Assembly (NCBI GenBank): GCA_946894095.1
Contig: OX335653.1
Span: forward strand, 15,815,001-15,879,000
DNA: 64,000 nucleotides
Source: Incurvaria masculella
Lineage: Eukaryota > Arthropoda > Insecta > Lepidoptera > Incurvariidae
Direction: 5' to 3'
In this document: positions 20,471 to 33,084 of the stretch, piece by piece
Position numbering within the stretch: the stretch's first letter is position 1
Layout of the letters: each line of letters begins with the position of its first letter
The notes under the pieces: model-generated
The model's input: the letters and a program-made list of their open reading frames with translations, nothing else
Told to the model about the DNA's origin: nothing
Databases searched by the model: none
Translations under genes and position numbers: made by a program

Positions 20471-22274
20471 ATATAATGTAAATGGTGAGTAATTTTTATA
20501 ATGCACCTGAGGTAACTCATATTGCAATGGAAACTCCTATAAAAATGATGGTTATCAGAAACGATGCATAAGTGTGTGGTATATTTCAATCAAGTTTAGT
20601 ATCAATACCTAATAATGGCTGGTTTCATATATCCTAAGATGGAGGATGAGAAACGCATTTCCAATGACATGGGGTTGGTTTTACTTGATGTGTATATATG
20701 TATATTTTAATAAGTTGACTGATGCCACAGATAACTGGATGCTTCGCTGGTTTTTAAAACGTGAAGGAAACGATTTTTGAAAATATTTTATGCTCGAGTA
20801 AATATTTTATTTCAGATATTTTCCACAATGAATATATCTACTGAGACCTACGTCTTTAAGTTTTGATATTTTTGATAAGTTATCTTATGTCCATGATATC
20901 AGGCCCTAAAGATTTGAATGAAAATGATTAAAGACTCAATGTTTACTTCCAGACCCTGCGTCATGTACTTGGACCGGGTTTCTGGCTTCTAATTTTCTTT
21001 AAAAGCCGTTTAAAGTCCCTCGAGAAGAGTCCCACAATAAAAAGGCATCGTCCCGGGAAGTTGATTTGCTGTGATTTATCCCCCGCCCCTATCGCCGCTG
21101 CCGACGAAGGCCGGGCGAATTCGAAATGTCTCCTACCCACCTACATAATTACTCTATGGGGGGGAACGGCAGAATGTATAAAATGCGGATCGCATAAAAT
21201 GATGTTTCGATGTAAAATTAAAAACCATGCACAACGCATAATAAGCAGATCGTATAATTTTATACGTACTGCATGAAGAAGTTGAAAAAATTAAATAAAC
21301 GCGAGTAATATTAGATAGATTAAATAAACACTGTTACAAATGTTCACCCACACTCCCACACCTATTACATAACATAGTGCATCGCTACCGTCTGCTAACT
21401 AAGTCCAACGGAGCCTACACCCTGTTGTGCAGAATCGTATTCTTTTACAGGATGTAGGAACTATTAGTACAGTAGTTCCTATCAATTGTATACACTGGAA
21501 AGAGTAGGAATTTATAAGTCCCTTTTACTTCTACACCTTAACACGAGCTGTGTCATATTCACATGATTGTATTAGCACTTTAATGAACCAGTAATCTCAT
21601 ATCACTTACTTTTTTGTAATTACCTATCTCCAGGTACACTTTTTCTTATTACAAATAACGCCACCTTCAAAATGTATACTTATTCTTGTTTTAGTGAGGG
21701 ATAGTTTTGAAGACAGATCTTTATACTTGTTACCAATTACTTCTTTGTAACTGTGTTTTCTTGTCTGCCTTTGTTTTTCCTCCAACAATAAATAAATAAA
21801 TACTCTATGGTTGACGTCAGCATGACAGAAAGAGATATCAAATTTGTCTCTATTTTCGGTGTATAGATTTCAGCCGAAACGACTATACCATCAATGGCAT
21901 CCTTTCGAAAAACAAACAAAAATGATGTAATCTTGGAATGTATATCCTTATTACCTATGTTTTTATGAAACGAAATAAATATTTTTGAATTTAATACACT
22001 TTAAATGCTTAGGGCGTTTATCGAAGAGATATTTTTCGCATTACACGATATGCATGGTTCTCTTTTTTTTGTTGTTAAATAAACAGTTTTCGATTGAATC
22101 TTAAGCTCAACGTATAACATGCAGATACTCAAATTGTATACGTTGTGACTTTCATACGATACGCGTGAAGAAAAGAGGTAAGTTTATTTTTAAACTTTCT
22201 TAATGCACAACGTATAAAATTATACATTGTGGATTTTATACGATATGCATGGTTTTGATGTTTTGCACAGTCAC

Positions 22275-22488
22275 GGGTTGTTACGATGGTAAATTAAGTG
22301 GCTGGGTGAATGGTTAAGTCTAGCGTTTATTTGCATATAACACCATGCTAACTGGTAATTTTCTGTTCATTTGGCCGAATAACAGACCGTTTGACAGTGG
22401 GCATAGTACGAAATAAAATTAAAAGTCAGATTTAATTACTCACTTGCTTGTGCACCCGATGTGTTAATTTACAGCAGTGTTTACCCCT
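22275..22488. mobile_element. MITE family I, nested copy, unit 2
   Basis: Counterpart of 9,768-9,983 inside the large TIR element. Confidence 0.6.
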
Positions 22489-23662
22489 TGGATTCGAACC
22501 CGTGATGGTCGATACATGAAACCGGAGGCCTTAAGGAAGCGTTATTAGTCTTTAAGGCGGTATTTATTTCCGTGTACTTAGGCCATGGAGGTGAGGAAAT
22601 TACCACTTCCATGACTACATATATATCATGGATACATTGACTGATGCTATTTATACCAGAAAGAGAATTTAACCTAAACTTCAAGTTAATCCACCTTATT
22701 TGTTTGAACCAATGTGTTTTCCTTGTACACGTCGAGTGACAGATGGTGACACACGGGCCTGCGAATTGTCTGCTCGATTTCACCTCTGACAAGGACATAT
22801 TGCAACCACCAGACGTCCACAGCTAATTTTGCAGGCTCCATACACCACTACATCTAATTTGACAATGCTTCCATTATTATTTTTTAAATTACATGTTAAC
22901 CTTATTGAATATCTTAGCATTAAAATATTTTCGGATGGACAGTGTTATGAATCGCTGACTCGTTTAAGTAGACGTTTCGTCCATCGCATAGTGGCACCGA
23001 CTAAGCCCCGGTTGCACGAAGAGACGGCCGAGTTAATTAATGTTCAAACACGTCACTTTTAGTGATCTGCATAGAGTTCCTTCCATACGGTCCACACAAA
23101 GTGACCTGTTTGATCATACTTTGACGTTGATTTTGATTTTTTGTCCTTTCGTGCACTCGGCCCTTAAACATGTAAGCGATTGATAACACCGTCTATATAA
23201 TAGTAATATGTAACAACAGTGAAATTCTAAATAAACATATTTATTGATAGGTAAGCAATTATAAAGTAATTAATAATTTCTTGCTGCATTCGTTCATATA
23301 TTTTTTTGTATCATTTATCTTCTTTCCTCGAGTTATATTTTTTTATTGGTTAGCTGCTAATGTTTGTCTCCAGAATAACCCCTTGCAGTGGCGTACGCAT
23401 TTGAAAGAGCACCCTGTAAAAAACATTATTTTTGCAGTTGTGTCTTCTGTTTAAGTAACGCATCTCTTGATACCATTTTCATTTCTCTATCTTAATAATC
23501 GAGGACGCTAGCTCCCGGTCACACTTTTCAACAAAAACGGGTACCTTACTGAAGCGATAAAAAGCATTTTCAATACTGAAAGATCAACAATATAAATTGC
23601 TCTTCCTTCCAAAGTTCAACCCCGCAATTGTTACCATGTCATCTCTTCCTCGAGCTTATTAA

Positions 23663-23903
23663 CACCTCCGACTGCGCGCCGAAAGATGGCGGCCGCTGAC
23701 GTGATGGATGGCTCCAATATTTCCGCGAGAAGCGGGAAACGCGATACAAGCGCCACGCCGCCGTTACCTGAACACTGCTCGCGAGACGCGCGGGCTCGCA
23801 CGAGGGTGGGCGCGTGTCATTTTCACGAGTTTATCGCGAGTAATAGGACACCTTCAGCTTCAGGGAATGATAAACAGAGAGATCCTATGGTACCATCCTA
23901 GAG
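23663..23903 (+). other. GC-rich open segment inside the TIR element, unit 2
   Basis: Counterpart of 11,165-11,405. The 71-codon frame (23,686-23,901) encodes the same residues as in unit 1. Confidence 0.3.
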
Positions 23904-24893
23904 TCGTATTCACTACGTATAATATTCACAACGTATGAAAGTATTTTTTTCCAAAAAATCAAAACCATGCATATCGTATAATATTCACAACGTATAATTT
24001 TATGATCTTTATTTAACAAAAAAAGAAAACCATGCATATCATATAATCCAAAAACTTTTCATACGATAAGCATATACTTTTAAAGCGTATACTCTTACGC
24101 GACTTTTCGACCGTCTCAATTAGCGTTGTAGCAAATTGTTACTCTTTAACAAATATCGATTCGTAGCAATTTCAGCCTTAAATGTATCGTCATTAGGGCG
24201 CTTTATGCAGTGCCTCTGGCATATTATACGTTCTGCATGGTTTTCTTTTTTTGTGAATTCACGTTAGGAATATTATACGTTGTGACCATTATACGTTCTG
24301 CATGATGCAGTTGATTCTATTTTTAAACTTTCTTCATGCACAACATATAAAATTATACGTTGTGAATATTATACGATATGCATGGTTTTGATTTTTTTTT
24401 TAAAAATACCTTTATACGTTGTGAATATTATACGTAGTGAATTTGGTTTTAAAATCATGGTTTTAAAATTTTGTTAAAATATGATATTATACGATCTGCA
24501 TTTTAGACGTTCTGCCGTTCCCCCCCATCCTACACCCTAGCAAAGAGATTGCCTACTCCAAAGGAACCCTTCTAATATCACTTCGTTTTCTGTCTGTCGA
24601 GACCATTTTCTCGGGAACTCATGAAGGATTAATTGATTGATTGAAAATTCTTTGATACGCCACAAAAAACAATTAAGAAAAGAAAGTATCGTGCAATAAC
24701 AACTAAAGTGGGGCGCAAAGGCGGGCTTATCCCTCAAAGAGATTTCTTCTGTTTGAATTAAGGGATAAGGTTGAAATGAATTTTAAATTATTATGTGTAT
24801 GATATCTGTTTAGTTTACATGTCACGGCTATATGGAAATATACTATGCCTAACTAAAACTAATATTACTAATATTGAAATATAGAATTTTGTA

Positions 24894-24941
24894 CCTGTGG
24901 CACTCGAAAAGCTACACCCTCAGCTTATCGAGTGCCACAGG
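24894..24941. repeat. Hairpin, unit 2
   Basis: cctgtggcactcgaaaagct and agcttatcgagtgccacagg around an 8-nt spacer. The unit 1 mismatch is repaired and a different single mismatch is present. Confidence 0.8.
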
Positions 24942-25730
24942 CTATTTTTCACAAAATTTCTAAAAGTGCCAATATCTCGAAAACTATCTTTTTTTCATTA
25001 GATCATATTCTGAATTTTCTTTTCAGTCACCAAATTCTGTGAAATCGATAGTTTAAACCCCTTGCTTCGAAAAATAAACGTAATATCTCATCTCATCAAA
25101 TTTAAGCATCAAGTTTATCTAACCCTCCAACTCTGCATCAAAAGAAACGAAAAGCTCGGGTAGTCCTATACGTCACTTTCAGCCTCTGTAACGGGATTCT
25201 AAATCCATTCCCCCCTTTCCCCTGCGTTCTCCGGGCAAGTCATTCTTCCAAATGACCTCATTAATTTAGCTTTTTACTTGACATAAAAACTTTTCTCTTG
25301 CGCCCGCCGAGGCCGTGTCAGATCGCAGAGAAATAAAAGTGTTTTTGTTTGCAGATTTTTGTACGGCGCCGCCGTCATTAGTGTAATTTGTACATCGTTA
25401 GGCGAAACATTGTCCGCGGTAACAACAAATCAAAATGGCGCCTTCCTTTAGGTTTGTGTTAAGCGTGATCCGAGTGATCACGAAAAATGCGATCTGCGTA
25501 ATATGAAACTGGATGGTGGTAAACTGGCAGCTTTTGCAGGTGATACGGTTTGTTTTATTGAAGGCGCGAAATCGAAATAGCGCAGTGTTGTTAATTATTA
25601 GTTTAACTGCACCTTACTCACTTTACCAAAGTCGCATTCTCAACGACAGAAGCTAAAACAATGTACACAAAAAACTTTTCCACGCATCTCAGAATGATCT
25701 CTCTCACATAAAAGATAACTTGAAATATCT

Positions 25731-25752
25731 TCAGGCCTCAATAGCTCAGTTT
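25731..25752 (+). mobile_element. Isolated SINE head stub
   Basis: A lone copy of the first ~22 bp of the 5S-type SINE head (tcaggcctcaatagctcagt), with an A-box match, placed immediately before the complete SINE. Present only in unit 2. Confidence 0.7.
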
Positions 25753-26136
25753 GTCAGCCTCAATAGCCCAGTGGCGCGACACTTCGGCGATCGCTCTCCG
25801 AAGTTAAGCAACGCTGGGTCCGGTCTGGTCTTGGATGGGTGACCATTCGACCGTTGAAAGAGGCTGGCCGTGGTTCGAATTCCACGTTAAACTGTAGGTC
25901 CCCTTCCTTACTTTCTTCGTGGTAGGGTTTATCCCGCCCGGGTTGGTACCATCGCATTGGATGAACGATGGTCGAAGTGGCAATGAAAATTGTCCATGCT
26001 TTCCATCCAGTTCAATGTAGCCGTGAAATATAAGGAAGGTCCTGGCATGGCACCTAGTTCCCATGTGGTGTGTTGAGCTAATACCATGACAGAATGTGTG
26101 GTATTAGCCATCCATGTCCAGTCACATAAAAAAAAA
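25753..26136 (+). mobile_element. SINE family B, 5S-rRNA-like head, unit 2
   Basis: Counterpart of 13,351-13,734 with the same tRNA A-box start, 5S-like segment and body. The ~105 bp flank occurs only on the 3' side here. Confidence 0.85.
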
Positions 26137-26739
26137 TCTAGAATAAATTATAAGCAAACCTAATTAATCTAATCTTAAATTAAATCTAAGCAAGAAAAAC
26201 TAATTCTTATTTTCAGGGTTACTTGGTGGTTATGAAAAAAATTTATTGTCAATGTATGCTTTGCACTAAATTGTTTTTTTTATACATTACTGTATGTAAG
26301 CATGTGAAGGTGCAGCATTTTTTTATTTTTTTTTTGGGACAGTAAACAGAATTAATTGTTTCCAGAAGCTGAAATAATAATATTTCTAAGGACTACCAAA
26401 GAAATACGTTGGATCTAAATATAGGTACATAGATTTCATTAAACATAAGGCAATGTACCTCAAGCTTTATAAATATTCATGTGTAAATCTGTCCTTATTA
26501 TTCGATCAATGTTCATCTTCAAAGTCCGAAAGCACTAGTAAAACCAGTCAACTTCAGGTTCAATCCATATAGTTCACATCTTTGTTTTTGGCAACTGACT
26601 TTGCACCATAGTTAAGGATGTTGCGCGCATGCTAGGTCTATGCTTCGCACCCCTTACGGTCCGGGAGCCAAGAAGTGAAGAGGCGCTCTCCAAATTTCGA
26701 AAGTCGATAAATTATACGTTTGTTATAAGAAAATTCAAT

Positions 26740-27035
26740 AAAAAAACCGGCCAAGTGCGAGTCGGACTCGCACACGAAGGGTTCCGTACCATCGTGCAAT
26801 ATTTTACACAAAAAAATCACGTATTTTGTAGGGAACCCCCTTTTGGTTTTTATTATTATTTTATTTGACCTATTTGTTGTTATAGCGGCAAAATAAATAC
26901 ACACTCTCTCTAAAAATTTCAGCTGCCTACCTATTACGGTTCATGAGATACAGCCCTGTGACAGACGGACGGACGGATAGCGGAGGCTTAGTAATAGGGT
27001 TCCGTTTTCACCCTTTGGGTACGGAACCCTAAAAA
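26740..27035 (+). mobile_element. Family A repeat, unit 2, short ACGG array
   Basis: Counterpart of 14,353-14,702 with only about three gacg units. Confidence 0.95.
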
Positions 27036-27426
27036 TGGAGAAGTTTGTTATTACAAATTACAATAATAAATAGAGAAGGCTTAATTTCGCTTATAACTAT
27101 CGGATAGGTAGAGAATAAATAAATCTAAAAAAACAAACCGAAAGAACCTTGAAATAATGACGAACACTTTAAAAATAATTTAAACGTGGAACCCCGTTCC
27201 ATAATAAATTAGCATCCTTTATACATCCTGTGCTTACATTTAAAATTTATAACAAGTTGCGCCACAACGACATTTGTTCGTTGTTGACCAATTCCATCTC
27301 TGCCGTGCAATAACGCCTCCTTAAACACATTCAATAAATGTAAGTCAATAAAATTGACGAGCCATTCGCATCAATATTTCCGTGCGAGCAACATGTCTGA
27401 CGGCGTCGTTCCCAGGGGTCGCCTTG

Positions 27427-27609
27427 ATAAAGTCCAAAAAGCATAAGGTCCAAAGCCCAGAACGTCCAAAAGTATCTATTTTTCGTGTGTATTGTTTCAT
27501 GTATATAATCTAACCTAACCTAACCTAACCTAACCAAATTGAAAATATTCGTATTCATAAGTGTTTTGGACGGTATGGGTTTTGGACTTTATGCTTTTTG
27601 GACTTTATG
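27427..27609. repeat. Foldback with interstitial telomere motif, unit 2
   Basis: Counterpart of 15,639-15,822. Five CTAAC units at 27,510-27,535. Confidence 0.85.
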
Positions 27610-27848
27610 ATGCGTCCCCGTTCCCAGACTGTTTATTTTTCAAGCTACAAAAAGTGAATTGATTAATATTGTAAAATATTAGGCCTACAAGGTGCAATAA
27701 AAAAAAATCACAATACAATAATTAGAACTCGCTCAAACTTTTGTTCAATCACTTCGCGACCTTCAATAATATTCTAAAACTACCCTCCCCTGCCCACGTT
27801 CAATAGTATTGAATAATCATCAATATTGGGCAATATTATTGAAGGTGT

Positions 27849-28040
27849 ATGGGCGGCATAGCAGAGGGGGCCAGGCGCGGCGTGGCGGAGCCGGTTGACA
27901 AACAATTACGGATGGCGCTGCCGACCGAGGCGCCTTCAGTGGTAACTCCGGGGAACTGGGTCGCAGTCGACAGACTACAAATTGATGCCGATGTACATCC
28001 AGAGCTCATTGAGCTTGATGCACCGGAGTTGGCAAGATAA
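27849..28040 (+). other. Small open frame without unit differences, unit 2
   Basis: 63-codon frame matching unit 1 (16,062-16,253) residue for residue. No family recognised; coding status unproven. Confidence 0.3.
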
Positions 28041-28109
28041 ACGCTTCGTACTGATCAATCTGCATTAGCACATCTAGAACTGATATGCTCCAGGCTCGCG
28101 CATGCTTTT

Positions 28110-28507
28110 GAGCGGCTCGTGGCCTAGGGGTGCGGGGATTTGCCTAGCATACCAGAGGTCTGGGTTCAAATCCTCGCCCCGGCTATGCAACACTTACTTT
28201 CCGAGTTGGATAAGTGCATTTCGTTACGAATGCGAGCTGCTCCATGGTGGGGGATCCATGTAAAACTGTGGGTCCCCTTCCGCTACTAGGTGATAGGGTT
28301 AAAGCCCGCCCGGGTTGGTACCATCGCATTGGACGAAAAGATGGTCGAAGCGGCAATAAAAAATCGTCCGTGTTTTCAATCCAGATCAATGTAGCCGTAC
28401 TCATAAAGGGAAGGTCCTGGTATGGCACCTAATTATTTCGGGAATGTGGTGTATTGAGCTAATATCATAACGGTAGTTATGATAAAATTTCAATTGCATA
28501 AAAAAAA
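28110..28507 (+). mobile_element. SINE family B, tRNA-like head, unit 2
   Basis: Counterpart of 16,323-16,720. The A box carries a substitution (tggcctagggg). Confidence 0.87.
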
Positions 28508-28545
28508 GGATAATGCCCAGCATTTTCGTCCTTTGCATCCCTATA

Positions 28546-28970
28546 CTGGGGCGTTACTATGGTACATTAACTAGTCGAGTGAACGGGCAAGTGAGTGATC
28601 AAATTTGACGTGTAATATATATGATATGATTGAATGAACGATGGTCGAAGCGGCAATGAAAATTGTCCGTGTTTTCCATCCAGTTCAATGTAGCCGTGCA
28701 ATATAAGGAAGGTCCTGGCATGGCACCTAGTTCCCATGTGGTGTGTTGGGCTAATACCATGACAGAAGGTGTGGTATTAGCCATCATGTCCAGTCTCATA
28801 AAAATAAAAAAAATGATAAAATATGACATTTCGTACCATGCTAACTATCAAAGGACGTGTGTTTTGGTGTGTATAGTTAACGTGGTACGAAATGCAACTA
28901 ATCGTCAGATTGAATCACTCACTTACTTGTTCACCCGACCAGTTATTTACCATGGTAATATCCCGACCAG
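28546..28970. mobile_element. MITE family I with nested headless SINE, unit 2
   Basis: Counterpart of 16,757-17,182; SINE body at 28,628-28,813. The right end coincides with the end of the duplication. Confidence 0.8.
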
Positions 28971-30237
28971 CGTGCTGGCGGTACACTCGTGTTCAGGTTA
29001 GGTTATATGTTCCACGACCGGACATAACTGAAATATCCATGCGTTTCTATGAGAATAGAACGGGGCACAGGTCCTCAAACCACCATCAACACAGCAGAAC
29101 CACACAGCTAGTCACTATTACTTATCTAATTTTGTCGCAAAATAGGCCGAACCAATGTTTACCAGCAAGATAACTATTCGACGGATTTATTTACGATTCA
29201 GCTAATATAGTAGCTAGATATAGTAAGTCCATATGTTTATTAGTATAATTATTGTCGAATAATTGTGATAGAAGATATAATACTCCGGCAAGGACTATCC
29301 GTCTTTTGACAAACGTTAATGTGTACTATCAGTCCGATAAGTAGGTACGAGTACTATCTGAGAATTGAAAAATCAGCAATAAGTAAAATTAGCATCTATT
29401 CATATACACACACTGGAAACAGAGTTCTTAGTTCTTCCTGCTCCAATGACAGCATCAAATGATTGACAAGCATCAAATTTATCATATTTGCGGTGTTACG
29501 ATATGTGAGTGAACGCTTTGCTCGTGTTCAATATAATATGGAAAACAAACATTAATGAAGGAACAAAACAATATACGAATACGTCATGAGATGTTTCAAA
29601 ACATTGTTTATTTTAATTTAACATCAGCGACGTTTAATTAATACGAATATTTGCATGTCAATATTGACTTTGTAGGGACGCACCGTTCTAAGAGACGTCC
29701 AATTCTGACTAAATTTGATTACCTGCCGGAAACATAGCATTGATAAAGTAGGTGGAATTAAAGCAATTGTTTTGTTTAAATTTGTTTATTCCTTTTATGG
29801 ACAGGCAGCCTAAGCTCGTGTGTCTCTATGATGATCAAGGTTGGTTATCAAGTTTATAAGCTTCGTTTTTGTAATACTAATTTTAGTCTTACAAAAACGA
29901 AACCTTTCTAAGATATTCATCTACCGCACACTTTTCCAACGTCTTAAAGGTTGAATGCTAGATAAATCCTGATATCACGAATTTCCGCCTTTGCAACCAC
30001 ATCGCTACTATTAAATAAATATTTATATTAAATATTATTAAATTACAAGATTAAAGTAAGTAAATTTACAGTAAATTTAAAATTGTACCTGTATATGATC
30101 ACTTCGTATTCCGTCAGTATGTCTGTCAAGACCTTTATCTCAGGAACGTATAGAGGTTTTAAGCTGAAATTAATATCAAATTCTAAGGTATGTGGTCCTT
30201 TGTAGCCATTTGTGCCGTACATTTTTACACTAGCAAA
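28971..30237. other. Non-coding stretch right of the duplication
   Basis: AT-rich DNA with no recognisable gene or repeat. A ggttaggtta near 28,996 is too short to be meaningful. Confidence 0.4.
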
Positions 30238-30269
30238 TAAATCAAAACCTATATTTTACTTCCCGTTGT

Positions 30270-30540
30270 CTTGGCGCAGTTAAGTTCTTGCGTGGAGTAT
30301 TGTTCGCCTTTGTGGAAAGGCTCAGCTAAACACCTGCTTGGCTCCCTGGACTCGATACAACGTCGAGCCATGCGTCTCGTCGATGACCCCAGTTTATCCC
30401 CAAATTTAGAGACCCTCCAATTCCAAAGTTATCTTTTTTCGTCTTTACCATGAAGAATGCTCGCCGGAGCTGCATAACACTGTCCCTCCGTCCCGTTTCT
30501 ACATTCGCTGAACGCGGAACAGGGTGAAGATGCACGAATT
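30270..30540 (+). pseudogene. Non-LTR retrotransposon (LINE) RT C-terminal fragment
   Basis: The frame reads SSCVEYCSPLWKGSAKHLL then SLDSIQRRAMRLVDDP, the post-catalytic region of lepidopteran LINE reverse transcriptases. After a frame change it continues YHEECSPELHNTVPPSRFYI, the usual C-terminal block, followed by a stop. The frameshift and lack of the catalytic region make it a dead 5'-truncated copy. A second fragment of the same type is at 50,600-50,846 on the other strand. Confidence 0.8.
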
Positions 30541-30544
30541 CACA

Positions 30545-31390
30545 GTCGATTTAAAAAAAAATGAGAACCAGCAGATCCTCTAAATTCTATATTTATAGTG
30601 ACGGTCCCGGCGTACGCCATGTGGCGCGCTTAACATAAAACAAGGCACACAGGCAAGAAGCAAGGAATCATAAAATTCGCCAGCACAAATAAAGGGGAAA
30701 TTAGATTTTTTTTCATTTGTACTATAATAACAAATGCTTATGTCAGACTCGCACTTATATGGATTTTTAAGTTAATGTATTTACGTGAGTGCCTTAACCA
30801 TTTTTCAATAACCTTAACCTAAAGGTACCGGATGTTTACGGTTTAGTAAACGGTTATAGTGAACGACCACAGCTTACAATTGAGTGGCAGTTTAGATATA
30901 TATAAATATATATCACTCCAAATATTCCAAATCGACCAACCCATTAGGCCATTGTGAAAACATTTAACCCTCAATTAAGGTTAATACTAAAAGAAGTCAT
31001 GCGATTAAATAAGATTACATTTTTTTTCGAACATCAAATCATGTATCAGTTTTTTCTACATCCATCTGCGTCCTCAGGGCTTACAGACTGCCCGGCTTAT
31101 CCCCCCCCCCCCCCACTCCGCTCTGTCCACTGGCACACCGGCCGTATCGCGGCTTATATCTTACGCTACATTTGATCCGGATTTATTGACGCAATTTTTG
31201 CGTTCGGCCACGACGGGGCTCGGTTCAAAATGGGACGTAAAGCTTTGTGCTTGGCGCAGCTGCTATATTTTCGAGTCCATTCCTTTCCATTTCAGTCCTG
31301 TCTATTCCATTTCAAAATTAGGATCCTAATACTCGATTGTACTGCCAAAACAACTTTTATTCTAAAGATATTAAGGTTCTTTAACTAGTT
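30545..31390. other. Non-coding stretch with poly-C tract
   Basis: Possible LINE 3' tail up to about 30,680. A run of about 15 C at 31,094-31,110. No gene recognised. Confidence 0.4.
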
Positions 31391-31600
31391 GGCCGGGGTT
31401 TGTACCACCGCATTGAATGAAACTAAGGTTGAAGCGGCAATGAAAAATTGTCTGCGTTTTCTATCTTCAGTGTTCCCGTGCTCATAAAGGGAAGGTCTTT
31501 GGTATGGCCCCTATACTTCGGGATGTTGTGTATTGAGCTAACATCATAACAGCAGTTGTGTGGTACCTATTTGCCAACCATGTCAGGATGCATAAAAAAA
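31391..31600 (+). mobile_element. SINE family B, body fragment
   Basis: Begins ggccggggtttgtacc, contains gttgaagcggcaatgaaaaa and cataaagggaaggtc, and ends gcataaaaaaa. The head is missing. Confidence 0.8.
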
Positions 31601-31770
31601 ACTAAACAAAGCTTAAATTTCAATCCAGGTATACATTCATTATTCAAAATATATGTTTTGTAGACCGCGCGAGATTCGATTAAAATAACTGAATTTCAAT
31701 CTGCAATACCTTGTCAGTTCAATATACTAAACTACCTACATAATAAGGATTTTATTTAGTTTTCGCGAAA

Positions 31771-31900
31771 TCCTCCGCCTGTTTTTACCACTACAAACGT
31801 CCCAAAGTTATCTTTCGGTTTAACCATGTAGGTAAATATGCAATGTAACCGAAAGTTAACTATCGGAGGAAGCTGGAGGTGGTGAAATTAGGGGTTAGAG
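31771..31900. mobile_element. Short MITE, family H, copy 2
   Basis: Inverted ends (tttttaccactaca / agctggaggtggtgaaa) and inner tttcggttta / tgtaaccgaaa. Same family as 1,187-1,300. Confidence 0.65.
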
Positions 31901-32084
31901 GAATTGACCATAGGTTTGCCCGCATGGGTTACAATACAAGCCTTTGCGTACGTCAAAAGTATGTAATATTAATAAGACATTATCTATTAAAACCATTGTA
32001 AAATTAATGACAAGTAAGGCAATGAACGGTGAAGGAAATATTCTCTGCAAAAAATGTTGACGATATATTTTTCTTTGTCCACAG

Positions 32085-32202
32085 GTTTCCGGTGACCGCT
32101 GACATGGCACCGGTGAGCTCGCTGCTCGTGTATTACATCACAGACCGCGGCGAGCCCGTCAGCGACGTTGCCACATTGCACGTCAGGCTGCTGCATAAGG
32201 AG
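32085..32202 (+). CDS. Alpha-2-macroglobulin/CD109-like gene, exon a
   Basis: Internal exon: acceptor tttgtccacag| at 32,084 and donor GAG|GTAGGT at 32,203. It enters with one base of a split codon and ends at phase 0. The 39 codons read FPVTADMAPVSSLLVYYITD then GEPVSDVATLHVRLLHKE. The pattern f.vt.dMaP...LlvYYi...GE.vsD is characteristic of the macroglobulin domain leading into the bait region in alpha-2-macroglobulin, CD109 and insect TEP/Mcr proteins. These are large secreted or GPI-anchored thioester-type proteins that trap proteases or mark microbes. It joins in phase to exon b at 47,215. Exons for the preceding macroglobulin domains are not seen and are presumably left of here or outside the window. 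Confidence 0.85.
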
Positions 32203-32623
32203 GTAGGTGACAGCAATGGTGACACTTCCAGTACAGGTTGCAGCAGCTTACTAGATCTCAACACCTACGTGACACACCCCAAAAATATACTTATTGTTGA
32301 GTCGAATCGAGTGTACAGATAGAGTTGTGCAGCTAGGAGGGTTTTAGTCATTTGAAGTTATATGCATGTATCATTCATCGTACTGAATTGGTGATTTCTC
32401 CACTTCTCTCGTCAAGACGCTGAATATATTAGTAGGTGATAGATAAGGACGTCACGATGATTGTTGTAGGATGGGTGATATAACGGCATGTGAAAGCGAA
32501 ATATGTGTTCAATAAAAGCCAATTAAAAATAACTTTTAAACCTTTAACACACAAAATAAAAATAAAGATTGAAAAAATAATCAACTGCAATGCGACCATG
32601 CTGTTGCAAAATATTTTCTCATA

Positions 32624-32853
32624 GGATCCCTTCCTTACTTTCTAGGTGGTAGGGTTAATCTCGCCCGGGTTGATACCATCGCATTGAATGAACGATGGTC
32701 AAAGCGGCAATGAAAATGTCCGTATTTTCCATCCAGTTCAATGTAGCCGAGCAATATAAGAAAGGTCCTGGCTTGGCACCTAGTTCCCATGGAGTGTGTA
32801 AGGCTTATATTTCACGGTCAGTTTGGTATTAGCCATCCATGTCAAGTTACAAT
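32624..32853 (+). mobile_element. SINE family B, body fragment
   Basis: Starts at ggatcccttccttacttt and follows the body to gtcaagttacaataag. The head is absent; the subtype matches 53,878-54,252 (shared gtgtgtaaggct). Confidence 0.8.
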
Positions 32854-32914
32854 AAGTATTCTTTCATGTCATTTCACGTTGCATAAAAACAAGCGAGATA
32901 GATACTTTGTAAGC

Positions 32915-33080
32915 GCATGATACTTTTGAGATTACCGCGGTCGTTAGACATGCTTCGTGCAGTCGTCTGCTGCGTACGAACGTGGCGGATGCCTCTTTGA
33001 CAACGGGCTGAATGATTGCTCGAAACGTCGGAGAACGTCTCTTCCTGCCGCGTGAAAAGTCGTAACATTTTTCAAACATA
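32915..33080 (-). repeat. Repeat E, copy 1
   Basis: Shares gatacttttgaga, ccgcggtcgttagacatg, acgacgtttcga-type and ccgcgtgaaaagtcgtaa segments with the foldback at 62,318-62,512. A decayed foldback element. Confidence 0.6.
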
Positions 33081-33084
33081 ACTT

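Larger units (their letters stand above)
21158..24526. mobile_element. ~3.37 kb TIR element, unit 2
   Basis: Counterpart of 8,657-12,029 with the same ends (gggggggaacggcagaa / ttctgccgttcccccc), subterminal CGTATAAT-type motifs, nested MITE and GC-rich centre. Confidence 0.7.
17183..28970. repeat. Tandem segmental duplication, unit 2
   Basis: Direct copy of 4,752-17,182. It is ~640 bp shorter because it lacks the 542 bp TTAA MITE, one 307-bp repeat, most of the ACGG array and one ~105 bp flank duplication, but gains a 368 bp MITE. The right end (cccgaccag, 28,962-28,970) meets unrelated sequence at 28,971. Confidence 0.97.
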
